A stretch of 64,000 bases of DNA from an uncultured Lachnospiraceae bacterium (GTDB lineage Bacteria > Bacillota > Clostridia > Lachnospirales > Lachnospiraceae): assembly GCA_910586255.1 (NCBI GenBank), contig CAJUHR010000007.1, positions 48,939 to 112,938 on the forward strand, in the 5' to 3' direction. The first letter of the stretch is position 1. Each line of letters begins with the position of its first letter. The notes beneath the pieces were generated by a model, which was not told the origin of the DNA, made no database searches, and saw only the letters and a list, made by a program, of their open reading frames with translations. This document shows positions 41,223 to 49,723 of this stretch, one piece after another. The position numbers and the translations under genes were made by a program.

Positions 41223-42203
41223 CTACTGATCCGATTTTTTATTTATGTTTTCGGTTTCTTCCACGATGTAGATAGGGCGGTCTTTTAGTTCGTTGAACAG
41301 GATTCCGATGTACTCGCCGATGATGCCGATGATAAGAAAGAGCACCGCAAACATGAAGCAGTTGAGAATTACGATGGTTGCATAGCCGCTGGGGGCTCCC
41401 TGGCGGGTGCACAGGGTGTACACCATCACCACTATTCCCATGAGGGCCGCCATGCCTCCTGCGTAGATTCCCAGCTTTAAGGGCAGGTTGGAAAAGCACA
41501 GGATCGTATTGATGGAGAAGGCAAACAGCTTGCGGATACTGTATTTGCTCTCCCCCGCCGCCCGCTCTCTGGCCTCGTAAAAGATGGTGGCTCTCTTAAA
41601 GCCGATGTTCTGCACATAGCCCCTTAAGAAGCGGACCTTTTCCCGATAATTTCTCCGCAGCACCTCTGCTGCCTGCCGGGAAATGGCAAAAAAGTCAGAG
41701 GCATTTGGCTCAAATTTCACATCGGACAGGGTATTAATCAGCCGGTAAAAGGCAGAGGAGGTGATATTTTTTACCACCCCTGCTGAATGGTTGCGGGTGC
41801 GGGCCATGGTGACAATCCCGCATCCCTCCTCCAGCTTTTTTACAATTTCAGGCAGACATGCCACCGGATGCTGCAGATCCGCGTCCATGCACACGATCCC
41901 GTCTCCGGCCGCATAGTCAATCCCTGCAATCATAGCCGCCTCGTGGCCGAAGTTGCGGGAAAATCCCACCACCTTCACGTGATCATCCCGGGCCGCTAAC
42001 TCCTTTAAGATTTCCGGGCTGCCGTCCCGGCTTCCGTCATTGACAAACAAGAGCTCATAATCCCAGGAAAGCCCGTCCAGAACCGGCTTTGCCGCCTGGT
42101 AAAACATAGGCAAAGCCTGCTCTTCATTATATACGGACACAACTACTGACAATACCTTTCCCATTTCCTTCTCCATTTCCGCCACCCCATAATTGTCACT
42201 CAT
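41223..42203 (-). CDS. Polyprenyl-phosphate glycosyltransferase (GtrB/DPM1-like, GT2)
   Basis: Membrane-associated glycosyltransferase of about 326 residues that loads a sugar onto a polyprenyl phosphate at the cytoplasmic face. The GT-A domain shows VVVSVYNEEQALP, ELLFVNDGSRDGS, GFSRNFGHEAAMIAG and VCMDADLQHP (DxD metal site), then KYSIRKLFAFSI. Two C-terminal helices follow (GGMAALMGIVVMVYTL and ILNCFMFAVLFLIIGIIGEYIGIL). The lipid-linked sugar would feed a GT-C enzyme, and three polytopic proteins upstream are candidates. ATG 42203 overlaps the licD stop; internal ATGs at 42176 and 42164 also have sites. Last gene of the glycan operon. Confidence 0.93.
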   Translation of the reverse strand: MSDNYGVAEMEKEMGKVLSVVVSVYNEEQALPMFYQAAKPVLDGLSWDYELLFVNDGSRDGSPEILKELAARDDHVKVVGFSRNFGHEAAMIAGIDYAAGDGIVCMDADLQHPVACLPEIVKKLEEGCGIVTMARTRNHSAGVVKNITSSAFYRLINTLSDVKFEPNASDFFAISRQAAEVLRRNYREKVRFLRGYVQNIGFKRATIFYEARERAAGESKYSIRKLFAFSINTILCFSNLPLKLGIYAGGMAALMGIVVMVYTLCTRQGAPSGYATIVILNCFMFAVLFLIIGIIGEYIGILFNELKDRPIYIVEETENINKKSDQ

Positions 42204-43065
42204 CAAACACCTGAATCCGGGCGGTGGAGTGGGAGGGCACCCGCTTCTCCTCAGGCGGCATCTTCATATAGTCCCCGTAAATCCAGGTCAGCACCTCATG
42301 CCAGTGGCTCGGAACCATCAGCTTTGTGTCGCAAAAAGCCATGTCCTCCACCTGGCTGCACCATTCCTTTTGCAAGGTCACATACAAATAATCCGGCTGA
42401 TAATTGCTGTAATACCGCAGACTGCTCTTGCACCTTCTGTCCTTTAAGGCCACCATACGCTGAAGATAAAATAAAAACTTCATAGGAATCAGCCGCCCCA
42501 GGGTGGAGAGACCTCCCACCGCCAGCTTGTGAAACAGGCTGTATTTTCCAAAGTCCAGATGATATCGGTGTCCCATTGCCATGCCGTAAACAGTTTTGTG
42601 AAGCAACAGGGTGAGCATGGAACAAAGCTTGTTCTGGGGCAGCACGTCAATGGTAAACAGATCCACCCACAGATGATTCATTTTTTCTTCATAGTACCTG
42701 GTCTCCCGGGATGGCTCATGGATCCGGCTGTTCTTATAGTAGATCCGGGCCGTAAAGTCGAAAAACGCCTTTCCCTTCTGAAAATCCCAGGGCATCAAAA
42801 GCTCCATGGTGTCCGGCAGCTCCCGCCGCGCCACTTTTATAAATGCCTCATAATTCTTTCTGGTAAATGCCACATCCGCATCGTCATCCCAGGGAATAAA
42901 GCCCTGGTGGCGGACAGCCCCCAAAAGGGTTCCTGCATCCAGCATATATTGGATCTTATATTTCCGGCAGATCCGGTCAATTTCCTTTAAAATCATTAAA
43001 TTGATCTGATGTGCTTTGGTAAGATTATATTCCATTTTCCCGTCCTTTTTTGCTGCTCTTCTCAT
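42196..43065 (-). CDS. LicD-family phosphotransferase
   Basis: LicD protein of 289 residues; relatives attach phosphocholine or other phospho-groups to surface glycans. The nucleotidyltransferase-like core is IQYMLDAGTLLGAVRHQGFIPWDDDADVAF (G-x-L-L-G and D-D-x-D), then LWVDLFTIDVLP. The start overlaps the rfbH stop by 4 bases (ATGA), and ATG 43035 is an alternative. No choline-activating (LicC) gene is visible, so the group transferred is open. Confidence 0.93.
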   Translation of the reverse strand: MRRAAKKDGKMEYNLTKAHQINLMILKEIDRICRKYKIQYMLDAGTLLGAVRHQGFIPWDDDADVAFTRKNYEAFIKVARRELPDTMELLMPWDFQKGKAFFDFTARIYYKNSRIHEPSRETRYYEEKMNHLWVDLFTIDVLPQNKLCSMLTLLLHKTVYGMAMGHRYHLDFGKYSLFHKLAVGGLSTLGRLIPMKFLFYLQRMVALKDRRCKSSLRYYSNYQPDYLYVTLQKEWCSQVEDMAFCDTKLMVPSHWHEVLTWIYGDYMKMPPEEKRVPSHSTARIQVFDE

Positions 43066-44411
43066 TTTCCTGTACTCTTATCTGCTGCCTGACGAATCAC
43101 CCGGGCCATGTCATCAATCATGGCATCGGTCATTCCCGGATATACGCCCACCCAGAAGGTATCCTCCATAATCCGGTCCGTCACATGGAGATCACCCACC
43201 ACCCGGTATCCCTGTCTCCGGGCGCGCATCTGGTCAAAGCAGGGATGGCGTGTCAGATTGCCGGCAAACAGCATCCGGGTCTGAATCCCTTGTTTCTCAA
43301 TATATTGAACCATCTCATTCCGGCTTATGCCCTCTCTGCAGGTGATGAGAAAACCAAACCAGCTGGGACGGGAGTTTTTACACGGCTCCGGCAGAATCAG
43401 TCTGTCCGAAAGGTCCGAAAGGGCAGCTCTCAAGCGGTCAAAATTGTGGCGCCGGCGCTCTACAAATCCCGGGAACTTGTCTAGCTGGGCGCAGCCGATG
43501 GATGCCTGCAGATCCGTGGCCTTTAAATTGTACCCAAAGTGAGAGTATACATATTTATGATCATACCCCAAGGGCAGCTCCCCGTACTGGCGGTCAAATC
43601 GGTGATGGCAGGTATTGTCCATGCCGGACGGACAGGAGCAGTCTCTCCCCCAGTCCCTAAAGGAACGGATAATTTTGTGAAGCAAACCGTTATTGGTGTA
43701 CACGGCGCCCCCCTCTCCCATAGTCATGTGGTGAGGCGGATAAAAGCTGGATGTGCCGATATCCCCCACTGTGCCGGTAAAGTATTCCTTTCCGTCCAGC
43801 CTATAGCGGCTTCCCAGAGCGTCACAGTTATCCTCCACCAGCCACAGCCCGTGACGGTCGCAAAAATCCTTCACTGCCTTTAAGTCAAAGGGATTTCCCA
43901 GAGTGTGAGCAATCATTACTGCCTTTGTCCGGTCTGAAAAGGCCTCCTCCAGCTGTCTCACATCGATATTGTACTGAGGGATCGTCACGTCCACAAACAC
44001 CGGCACCGCACCGTACTGAATCATGGGAGTGACCGTGGTGGGAAAGCCTGCGGCCACTGTGATCACCTCATCTCCGGGCAGGATCTGGCGCTCTTTAAGA
44101 AGAGGAGAAGTGAGAGCCATAAAGGCATTTAAATTGGCAGAGGAGCCGGAATTAACCAGGGAGCAATGATTCACTCCCAGATACTCGGCCAGCCTCCTCT
44201 CAAACTCCTCCGTATATCGGCCTGAGGTCAGCCAGAATTCCAGAGCGCTGTCCACTAAGTTGACCATCTCTCTGTCATCGTACACCCTGGATGCATAGGG
44301 GATCCGGTCTCCGGTCTCATAGTTTTTTTTGCTGTCCCGATGATATTTTTTATAATAATCTGCCACAAGCTCCAAAATCTCCTGCTTCGCCTGCTGCTGC
44401 GTCTTTTCCAT
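43062..44411 (-). CDS. rfbH: CDP-6-deoxy-4-keto-glucose 3-dehydrase (E1, RfbH)
   Basis: PMP- and [2Fe-2S]-dependent dehydrase of 449 residues that removes the C3 hydroxyl of CDP-4-keto-6-deoxy-D-glucose. ATG 44411 (MEKTQQQAKQEI) follows AGAGAGGATTC. The aminotransferase fold has SLVNSGSSANLNAFMAL and DEVITVAAGFPTTVTP; the PLP-lysine position is His in FYPPHHMTMGEGG, the mark of this family. Iron-sulfur cysteines lie in DCSCPSGMDNTCHHRF. It catalyses the third step after RfbF and RfbG. Confidence 0.96.
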   Translation of the reverse strand: MEKTQQQAKQEILELVADYYKKYHRDSKKNYETGDRIPYASRVYDDREMVNLVDSALEFWLTSGRYTEEFERRLAEYLGVNHCSLVNSGSSANLNAFMALTSPLLKERQILPGDEVITVAAGFPTTVTPMIQYGAVPVFVDVTIPQYNIDVRQLEEAFSDRTKAVMIAHTLGNPFDLKAVKDFCDRHGLWLVEDNCDALGSRYRLDGKEYFTGTVGDIGTSSFYPPHHMTMGEGGAVYTNNGLLHKIIRSFRDWGRDCSCPSGMDNTCHHRFDRQYGELPLGYDHKYVYSHFGYNLKATDLQASIGCAQLDKFPGFVERRRHNFDRLRAALSDLSDRLILPEPCKNSRPSWFGFLITCREGISRNEMVQYIEKQGIQTRMLFAGNLTRHPCFDQMRARRQGYRVVGDLHVTDRIMEDTFWVGVYPGMTDAMIDDMARVIRQAADKSTGK

Positions 44412-44436
44412 GAATCCTCTCTCCTCTCTTCCTCTT

Positions 44437-45501
44437 TCAGTCCCCAAAATACCCGCGGATCTGCCGATCCGTCACCGGTCTCATATCCTGACCCTCCAGA
44501 TAGGCCTTTGACCACTCCACCGTCTTTTGAAGGGCTTCCCCGATATGCCAGCAGGGTGTCCATCCAAAGGTCTGCTTCAATTTGGAACAATCCAGCTTCA
44601 AAAAGTTCGCCTCATGGGGGCCTCCGTCATGGCGGTTGACCCATCTGGCCTCCGGCCCCCACAGCTCACAGAACATGGTCACCAGCCGGCCGGTGGTCAC
44701 ACAGTCGCAATCATCCGGCCCCACGTTATAATATCCCTGAAACGCGGGGTTTTCATACTGCCTCTGCATGATTTCCAGATAGGCAAAAAGGGGCTCCAGC
44801 ACATGCTGAAAGGGGCGGGTGGAATAGGGATTGCGCACCACAATCTCCTTTTTCGCCGCCTGGGCCCGCACACAGTCCGGGATAATCCGGTCATTGGCAA
44901 AATCCCCTCCGCCAATCACATTTCCCGCCCGGGCCGTGGACACCGCGCAGCGGCCATCCCCGAAGAATGCCTTCTGGTAGCTGTGGGTCACCAGCTCGGA
45001 ACAGGACTTGCTGTTGGAGTAAGGGTCATACCCGTCTAAAGGATCGCACTCCCGGTATCCGTATTCCCACTCCCGGTTCTCATAAACCTTGTCTGTAGTC
45101 ACATTCAAAAGTGATTTGACAGAAGGACACAGACGGGCACACTCTAAAAGATTCACCGTGCCCATCACATTGGTCTCATAGGTATATACCGGCTTCTGGT
45201 AGGAATCCCGAACAATGGGCTGCGCCGCCAGATGGATCACAATCTCCGGCTGTACCCGCTCAAAAGTCTGCCGCAGCTGTTCTAGCTGCCGGATATCCCC
45301 CTCCACCGAATCCATCTCCGCCTCCATGCCCAGTATGTGAAACAGGGCCGGATCCGTGGGCGGCTTTAGAGAATAGCCGGTCACCTGGGCCCCTGCCAGC
45401 AAAAGAATCCGGCACAGCCAGCTTCCCTTAAAGCCCGTGTGCCCGGTTACCAGCACTCTTTTACCCTGATAAAATTCTCTGCATGCTTCCAAATCGTACA
45501 T
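44437..45501 (-). CDS. rfbG: CDP-glucose 4,6-dehydratase (RfbG)
   Basis: Short-chain dehydrogenase-fold enzyme of 354 residues giving CDP-4-keto-6-deoxy-D-glucose. ATG 45501 (MYDLEACREFYQGKRV) lies behind GACAGGAGAATAACA. Seen are the NAD-binding VLVTGHTGFKGSWL, HLAAQPIVRDSYQKP, TTDKVYENREW, the catalytic YDPYSNSKSCSELV (Y-x-x-x-K) and STARAGNVIGGGDF. It lies between rfbF and rfbH. Confidence 0.96.
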   Translation of the reverse strand: MYDLEACREFYQGKRVLVTGHTGFKGSWLCRILLLAGAQVTGYSLKPPTDPALFHILGMEAEMDSVEGDIRQLEQLRQTFERVQPEIVIHLAAQPIVRDSYQKPVYTYETNVMGTVNLLECARLCPSVKSLLNVTTDKVYENREWEYGYRECDPLDGYDPYSNSKSCSELVTHSYQKAFFGDGRCAVSTARAGNVIGGGDFANDRIIPDCVRAQAAKKEIVVRNPYSTRPFQHVLEPLFAYLEIMQRQYENPAFQGYYNVGPDDCDCVTTGRLVTMFCELWGPEARWVNRHDGGPHEANFLKLDCSKLKQTFGWTPCWHIGEALQKTVEWSKAYLEGQDMRPVTDRQIRGYFGD

Positions 45502-45521
45502 TGTTATTCTCCTGTCTCTCT

Positions 45522-46295
45522 CTACTCTGCCCATATCTTCCACGGAGCTTCCCCTGACTGCCACATTTTCTCCAGAAGCTGCATTTCCCGCTGGGTATCC
45601 ATACACTGCCAGAAGCCCTCATGGAAAAAGGACATAAGCTGGCCTTCGGATACCAGACGCTGCATAGGCTCCCGCTCAAACACCGTGGTATCGTCCTTAA
45701 GATAAGAAAAAATCTCCGGATTCATCATCATAAATCCGCCGTTGATCACCGCTCCGTCCGTGGAGGATTTTTCCCGAAAGGCCCGGATCACGTGATCCTC
45801 CCCGATGTCCAGCACGCCCTTCTGCTGTCCGATGTTCACCGTGGTGATGGTGGCAGTCCTTCCATGGCTCTTATGAAATCTGACCAGCTCCTTTAAATCC
45901 ACCGTACACACGGCATCCCCATAGGTCAGCATAAATGGCTCATCCCCGATGTAGGGCTGAATCCGTTTTACCCGCCCGCCGGTCATGGTGTGAAGTCCTG
46001 TGTCCACTAACGTGACCCGCCAGGGCTCTGAATAGTTGTTGTGCACCTCCATCTTGTTGTTAGCCAGATCAAAGGTCACATCCGACATGTGAAGAAAATA
46101 ATCCGCAAAAAATTCCTTCACCACATACTGCTTATAGCCCAGGCAAATGATAAAATCGTGGAATCCGAATTCCGAATAATATTTCATAATATGCCACAAA
46201 ATAGGCCTTCCGCCGATTTCAATCATGGGCTTTGGCTTTAAATGGCTCTCCTCGCTGATCCTTGTCCCCAAACCGCCTGCCAGAATCACTACCTT
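45522..46295 (-). CDS. rfbF: Glucose-1-phosphate cytidylyltransferase (RfbF)
   Basis: Nucleotidyltransferase of 257 residues making CDP-glucose from CTP and glucose 1-phosphate. ATG 46295 (MKVVILAGGLGTRISEESH) lies behind AGAGGAGAGCAGGAA. Family-specific motifs are KPMIEIGGRPILWHIMKYYS, MLTYGDAVCTVDL and NGGFMMMNPEIFSYL. It begins the CDP-dideoxyhexose branch of the operon. Confidence 0.97.
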   Translation of the reverse strand, partial: KVVILAGGLGTRISEESHLKPKPMIEIGGRPILWHIMKYYSEFGFHDFIICLGYKQYVVKEFFADYFLHMSDVTFDLANNKMEVHNNYSEPWRVTLVDTGLHTMTGGRVKRIQPYIGDEPFMLTYGDAVCTVDLKELVRFHKSHGRTATITTVNIGQQKGVLDIGEDHVIRAFREKSSTDGAVINGGFMMMNPEIFSYLKDDTTVFEREPMQRLVSEGQLMSFFHEGFWQCMDTQREMQLLEKMWQSGEAPWKIWAE

Positions 46296-46348
46296 CATTT
46301 CCTGCTCTCCTCTGCTTTTATTTCTCTTCCGTTTTCGGATAACTGCCG

Positions 46349-47797
46349 TCACTGCCTTCCGAACACATTCCAGCCGTTTTCCTTTAGAATCGTCAGCGCG
46401 CTGCGGACCTTGGCGCCGCTGTCCGGCCGGCTGCGCCGGTAATCAAAGGTCTCTCTCAGCACCTGATCATCCACCGTCTCAAACTGAACGGCCACCGCCT
46501 CAATCCTTTTTCCGTAGGCTTCCCGGTCAGGCGCCTTTTTTATCTCCACATAGTCCGTGTACCCGTGGCCGGCCAAAAGAATCAGACAAAAGCCTGCCAT
46601 CAGCACCCGGCCTGCAATCCTCTCAGGCCTCTTCTTTGTGTCAAACGCCCGCCAGGTCATGGCAAAGGTCAGAATAATCCCAAGAAGCCCGGCCTGATAC
46701 TGCAAAGCATACCGGGAGCTCATTCCGTAATTTTCATTGACAAAAATATACCGGGATATGAGCACAATCCCATGACTGCCTGCTCCTGAAAAAAGCAGCA
46801 TCAAAGGCATAAGTGTACGCCGGTACAGGTTAAACCGAATGTTCAGCCAAAAGGCCCCCAGATATCCGGCTGCCACAACCATCCCCAACAAATAAACAGC
46901 ACTGTCGCGGATTCTTCCCTGCTCCATCCAGCCGGTAATCGTCTCTCCTCCCACCACCATGGATGCCAGTGATTTTAAAAGAAACCGGGGGAAAAATCCC
47001 GGCGCTCCCGCAAAAAGCTCTGCCAGTCCCACATCCGCGGCCCCCGCATGGTCCTCAACCGCATAGGAATTGCTCCACATATAAAGGAGCAGGCAAAGCA
47101 GGGTGACAAAAGATATTGTAATCCATAGCCTGCCGTCCTTCTTCCCTTCCAAGCGTCCAAGCAGCCATGCCCCGCCGCAGGCCAAAAATACCACAACAGA
47201 ATAGACCGCACAGTAGGGGCCGGCAATCCCAAGAGTGAGTATGGCCGGCATAGCCAAAAGAAGCCCCCGGCTATGGCGTCCCTCCTGCCCGTAAGCCGCC
47301 CGGTCAATGAGAAGGTAATGGCTGTAAAAGCCGGCAAAGGCCAGAAAATGCGCCCAACCGGTTCCGTTGGTCATCATCTCCCATTTGTTTAGCCCGAACA
47401 GAATAAACATCAGAAACAGGAACCATCCGCCGCCGACCCTCTGCTTTCGGCACCAGGCCCCCAGCACCAGGCCGGAAAGTCCCAGCCCCAGAATACCAAG
47501 AGCCATGTCAAAGGTAGTACTGTATCCGAAAAAGGTCACATTGATGATTCTGCTTAAGTAATTGACCGGAATCCTGGTCAGCACATCCGGCACAAAAAAT
47601 TTTCGGGGATTTAACACATCCGGCAGATAGGTATTTACCAGACGGATATAATCCGTATATACAATATCGCAGGTAGCCTCCTTGACATACCAGAGGCACA
47701 AAAGCATCCCCAAAACAGGCAGCCCCCGGTAGATGAATCTTTGCCGGTTTTGATTGTCAGTCTTATCCATACTCCTTATTTTCCGTGATGATAACAC
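46349..47797 (-). CDS. Polytopic membrane protein, probable GT-C-like glycan protein (482 aa)
   Basis: Integral membrane protein of about 482 residues with roughly ten hydrophobic helices and no motif I can name with certainty. A large first extracytoplasmic loop (YTDYIRLVNTYLPDVLNPRKFFVPDVLTR) after the first helix, with acidic residues, is what GT-C glycosyltransferases use for catalysis. The start is probably GTG 47797 behind AGAGGAAATCT; ATG 47770 is an alternative. It overlaps rfbF's upstream leader. Placed among sugar-nucleotide genes, it would use a lipid-linked sugar donor (inference). Confidence 0.78.
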   Translation of the reverse strand: MLSSRKIRSMDKTDNQNRQRFIYRGLPVLGMLLCLWYVKEATCDIVYTDYIRLVNTYLPDVLNPRKFFVPDVLTRIPVNYLSRIINVTFFGYSTTFDMALGILGLGLSGLVLGAWCRKQRVGGGWFLFLMFILFGLNKWEMMTNGTGWAHFLAFAGFYSHYLLIDRAAYGQEGRHSRGLLLAMPAILTLGIAGPYCAVYSVVVFLACGGAWLLGRLEGKKDGRLWITISFVTLLCLLLYMWSNSYAVEDHAGAADVGLAELFAGAPGFFPRFLLKSLASMVVGGETITGWMEQGRIRDSAVYLLGMVVAAGYLGAFWLNIRFNLYRRTLMPLMLLFSGAGSHGIVLISRYIFVNENYGMSSRYALQYQAGLLGIILTFAMTWRAFDTKKRPERIAGRVLMAGFCLILLAGHGYTDYVEIKKAPDREAYGKRIEAVAVQFETVDDQVLRETFDYRRSRPDSGAKVRSALTILKENGWNVFGRQ

Positions 47798-47821
47798 AGA
47801 TTTCCTCTTTCTTCAACTGTT

Positions 47822-49651
47822 TTAGTCTGCCCTTAAGGTCAGCAGAACGGCCAGGCGATCCTTTCCCCGCTGTTCCTGGGCCTCGGGCACATAAAAATTG
47901 GTTTCTATCTTAAGCGTCACCCGCTCATAGGGATGCAGCTGAATCGAAATATCCTTTTGATTCTCATCAAACTCAAGATAATGGGAGGCCTCTCCGTTCA
48001 CATAGACAGTCAGCCACTGATCCGGCGTCAGATCCCGGGGATAGAAAAAGCTCATCTCCACCTTGCCGGTTTCTCCGGCCATCAGACGGATCTCTGCCCG
48101 CTCGTCCATCCACCCGTCCCGGTAATAGCCGTAATTGCTTGTGCACCGAATACTGCGGACCACCTCTGTAATATCCCGGAACCGGTTAAATTCTGGCTCC
48201 TCCTGGAGAATCAGCACATTCTCCGTCACCAGCCCTGCTTTCCAGATATCGCCGATGTGGACCACCCGGGTATTCTCCGCCCTGCGATTTGGATCAAAAA
48301 CCTTGAAAAAGGTATCTGCAGTAAAATCACTCATCTCATACTGATTTCCCACAATATAGATGGTCTTTCCAAAAATCCCGTCCCCGTAGGTCCCATAGGT
48401 CTCCTCCGCCAGAGAATTGTACCGCTGCTGATCCGGCCAGAAATAAAGGTTGGGATACATTTGCCGGTAATAGAGCTCCACCGGAGCCATAGCAAGCAAA
48501 TAGGCAGTCACCACCAATAGATAAGGCACTGCGTGAAGCAGCTGCCCCTTTTTCATCAACAGATCCGTGATCACTCCATACATCCAGGACAAAAAGAGCA
48601 AAGCTGCTGTGTAGGACACATAAATCCACCGCATCTCCACACGGATCGTCACGCTGGAGCAGGCAATACAGCCTCCGATAAAGCCCACAAACAGCACACA
48701 GGTCTGCCAGATCCTTGGCTGTCTGATCTTATGCCGCACCAGATTTATGACAAAAGCGCCCACCATTGTCAGAAGCAGCACATCGGCAGCCGCCACCAAA
48801 AGAAGAATCCACATGGGCGACTGGCGGAAGTTCTGGCCGTTTAAGTGCTCCGGCCCTGCATTGATTCCAAACAGATAGGCAATCTGGCTGAGCCCGTACC
48901 GTACTGCTGTCTTTACAGACCAGGTATCCGCCACGTTGGTTCCGCCGGTTCCCGCCGGCATCAGGCCGCCGATTGTCAGATACCGGATAAGCTGCACCAC
49001 ACCAAAGCTGGCAGCCGGCCACAGCCACATTTTTATATCTCTGGACCTGTGAAACAAAAGTACCATAAAAAACAGAGGAAGCAGCACCATGTACCGCTCA
49101 TGGACAAAGCACACTCCTGCATACAACAGGCAGGCTGCCACAAAGCATTTTGCCTGCGCTCTTCCCTCCCCGTTAAGGTATTTGCAAAGCTGGTACAAAA
49201 TCCCCAGGGCCATCCACAAAGCCATGGTCTCCATAAGCCCATAAAGCTGTCCGATCTGATAATAGGCCATTCTGGAAAGGATAAACCCGATTGCCACCAT
49301 AGCCCCCATATAGGCCGAATGGCTGAAATGACGGGCCATCCGGTACAAGGTAAAGGCCACTCCGATATTCAGCAGAATATTGAAGGGAACAATCAGTCCA
49401 ATATGGTTTCCAATCAGCGCCAGCTCCAGCCAGGCGGCCAGATAATACAGGAATCGAAAGCGGGTGCTGCCTATCGGAAATACAAACTGAAAAAAGGACT
49501 GCTCCCCATAACAGGACCACAAATACAAATCATCCATGTAAAGTCCACTGATCTCCATCCCCTGATTGACCCAAAAGCCAAGACTTATCAATATAAATAA
49601 CACAATCAGGTCTGTTTTCCATCTCAGCAAAATCTTCGTCTCTTTTTCCAT
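47822..49651 (-). CDS. Polytopic membrane protein, probable GT-C-like transferase (609 aa)
   Basis: Membrane protein of 609 residues from ATG 49651 (MEKETKILLRW). The first helix is followed by an acidic loop, GLYMDDLYLWSCYGEQSFF, resembling the Asp-containing first loop of GT-C enzymes. About eleven helices run to residue 415. A soluble C-terminal domain of about 190 residues follows, rich in beta strands (GETGKVEMSFFYPRDL, VYVNGEASHYLEF), possibly carbohydrate-binding. The segment near residue 125-160 has MARHFSHSAYMGAMVAIGF. No specific family recognised. Confidence 0.8.
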   Translation of the reverse strand: MEKETKILLRWKTDLIVLFILISLGFWVNQGMEISGLYMDDLYLWSCYGEQSFFQFVFPIGSTRFRFLYYLAAWLELALIGNHIGLIVPFNILLNIGVAFTLYRMARHFSHSAYMGAMVAIGFILSRMAYYQIGQLYGLMETMALWMALGILYQLCKYLNGEGRAQAKCFVAACLLYAGVCFVHERYMVLLPLFFMVLLFHRSRDIKMWLWPAASFGVVQLIRYLTIGGLMPAGTGGTNVADTWSVKTAVRYGLSQIAYLFGINAGPEHLNGQNFRQSPMWILLLVAAADVLLLTMVGAFVINLVRHKIRQPRIWQTCVLFVGFIGGCIACSSVTIRVEMRWIYVSYTAALLFLSWMYGVITDLLMKKGQLLHAVPYLLVVTAYLLAMAPVELYYRQMYPNLYFWPDQQRYNSLAEETYGTYGDGIFGKTIYIVGNQYEMSDFTADTFFKVFDPNRRAENTRVVHIGDIWKAGLVTENVLILQEEPEFNRFRDITEVVRSIRCTSNYGYYRDGWMDERAEIRLMAGETGKVEMSFFYPRDLTPDQWLTVYVNGEASHYLEFDENQKDISIQLHPYERVTLKIETNFYVPEAQEQRGKDRLAVLLTLRAD

Positions 49652-49723
49652 TTCCCTCACTCCCCGGCACTTTCTAAAGCAGCGCGGACACAACCATCTT
49701 GTCCGTCCGAACGACTACAATTT

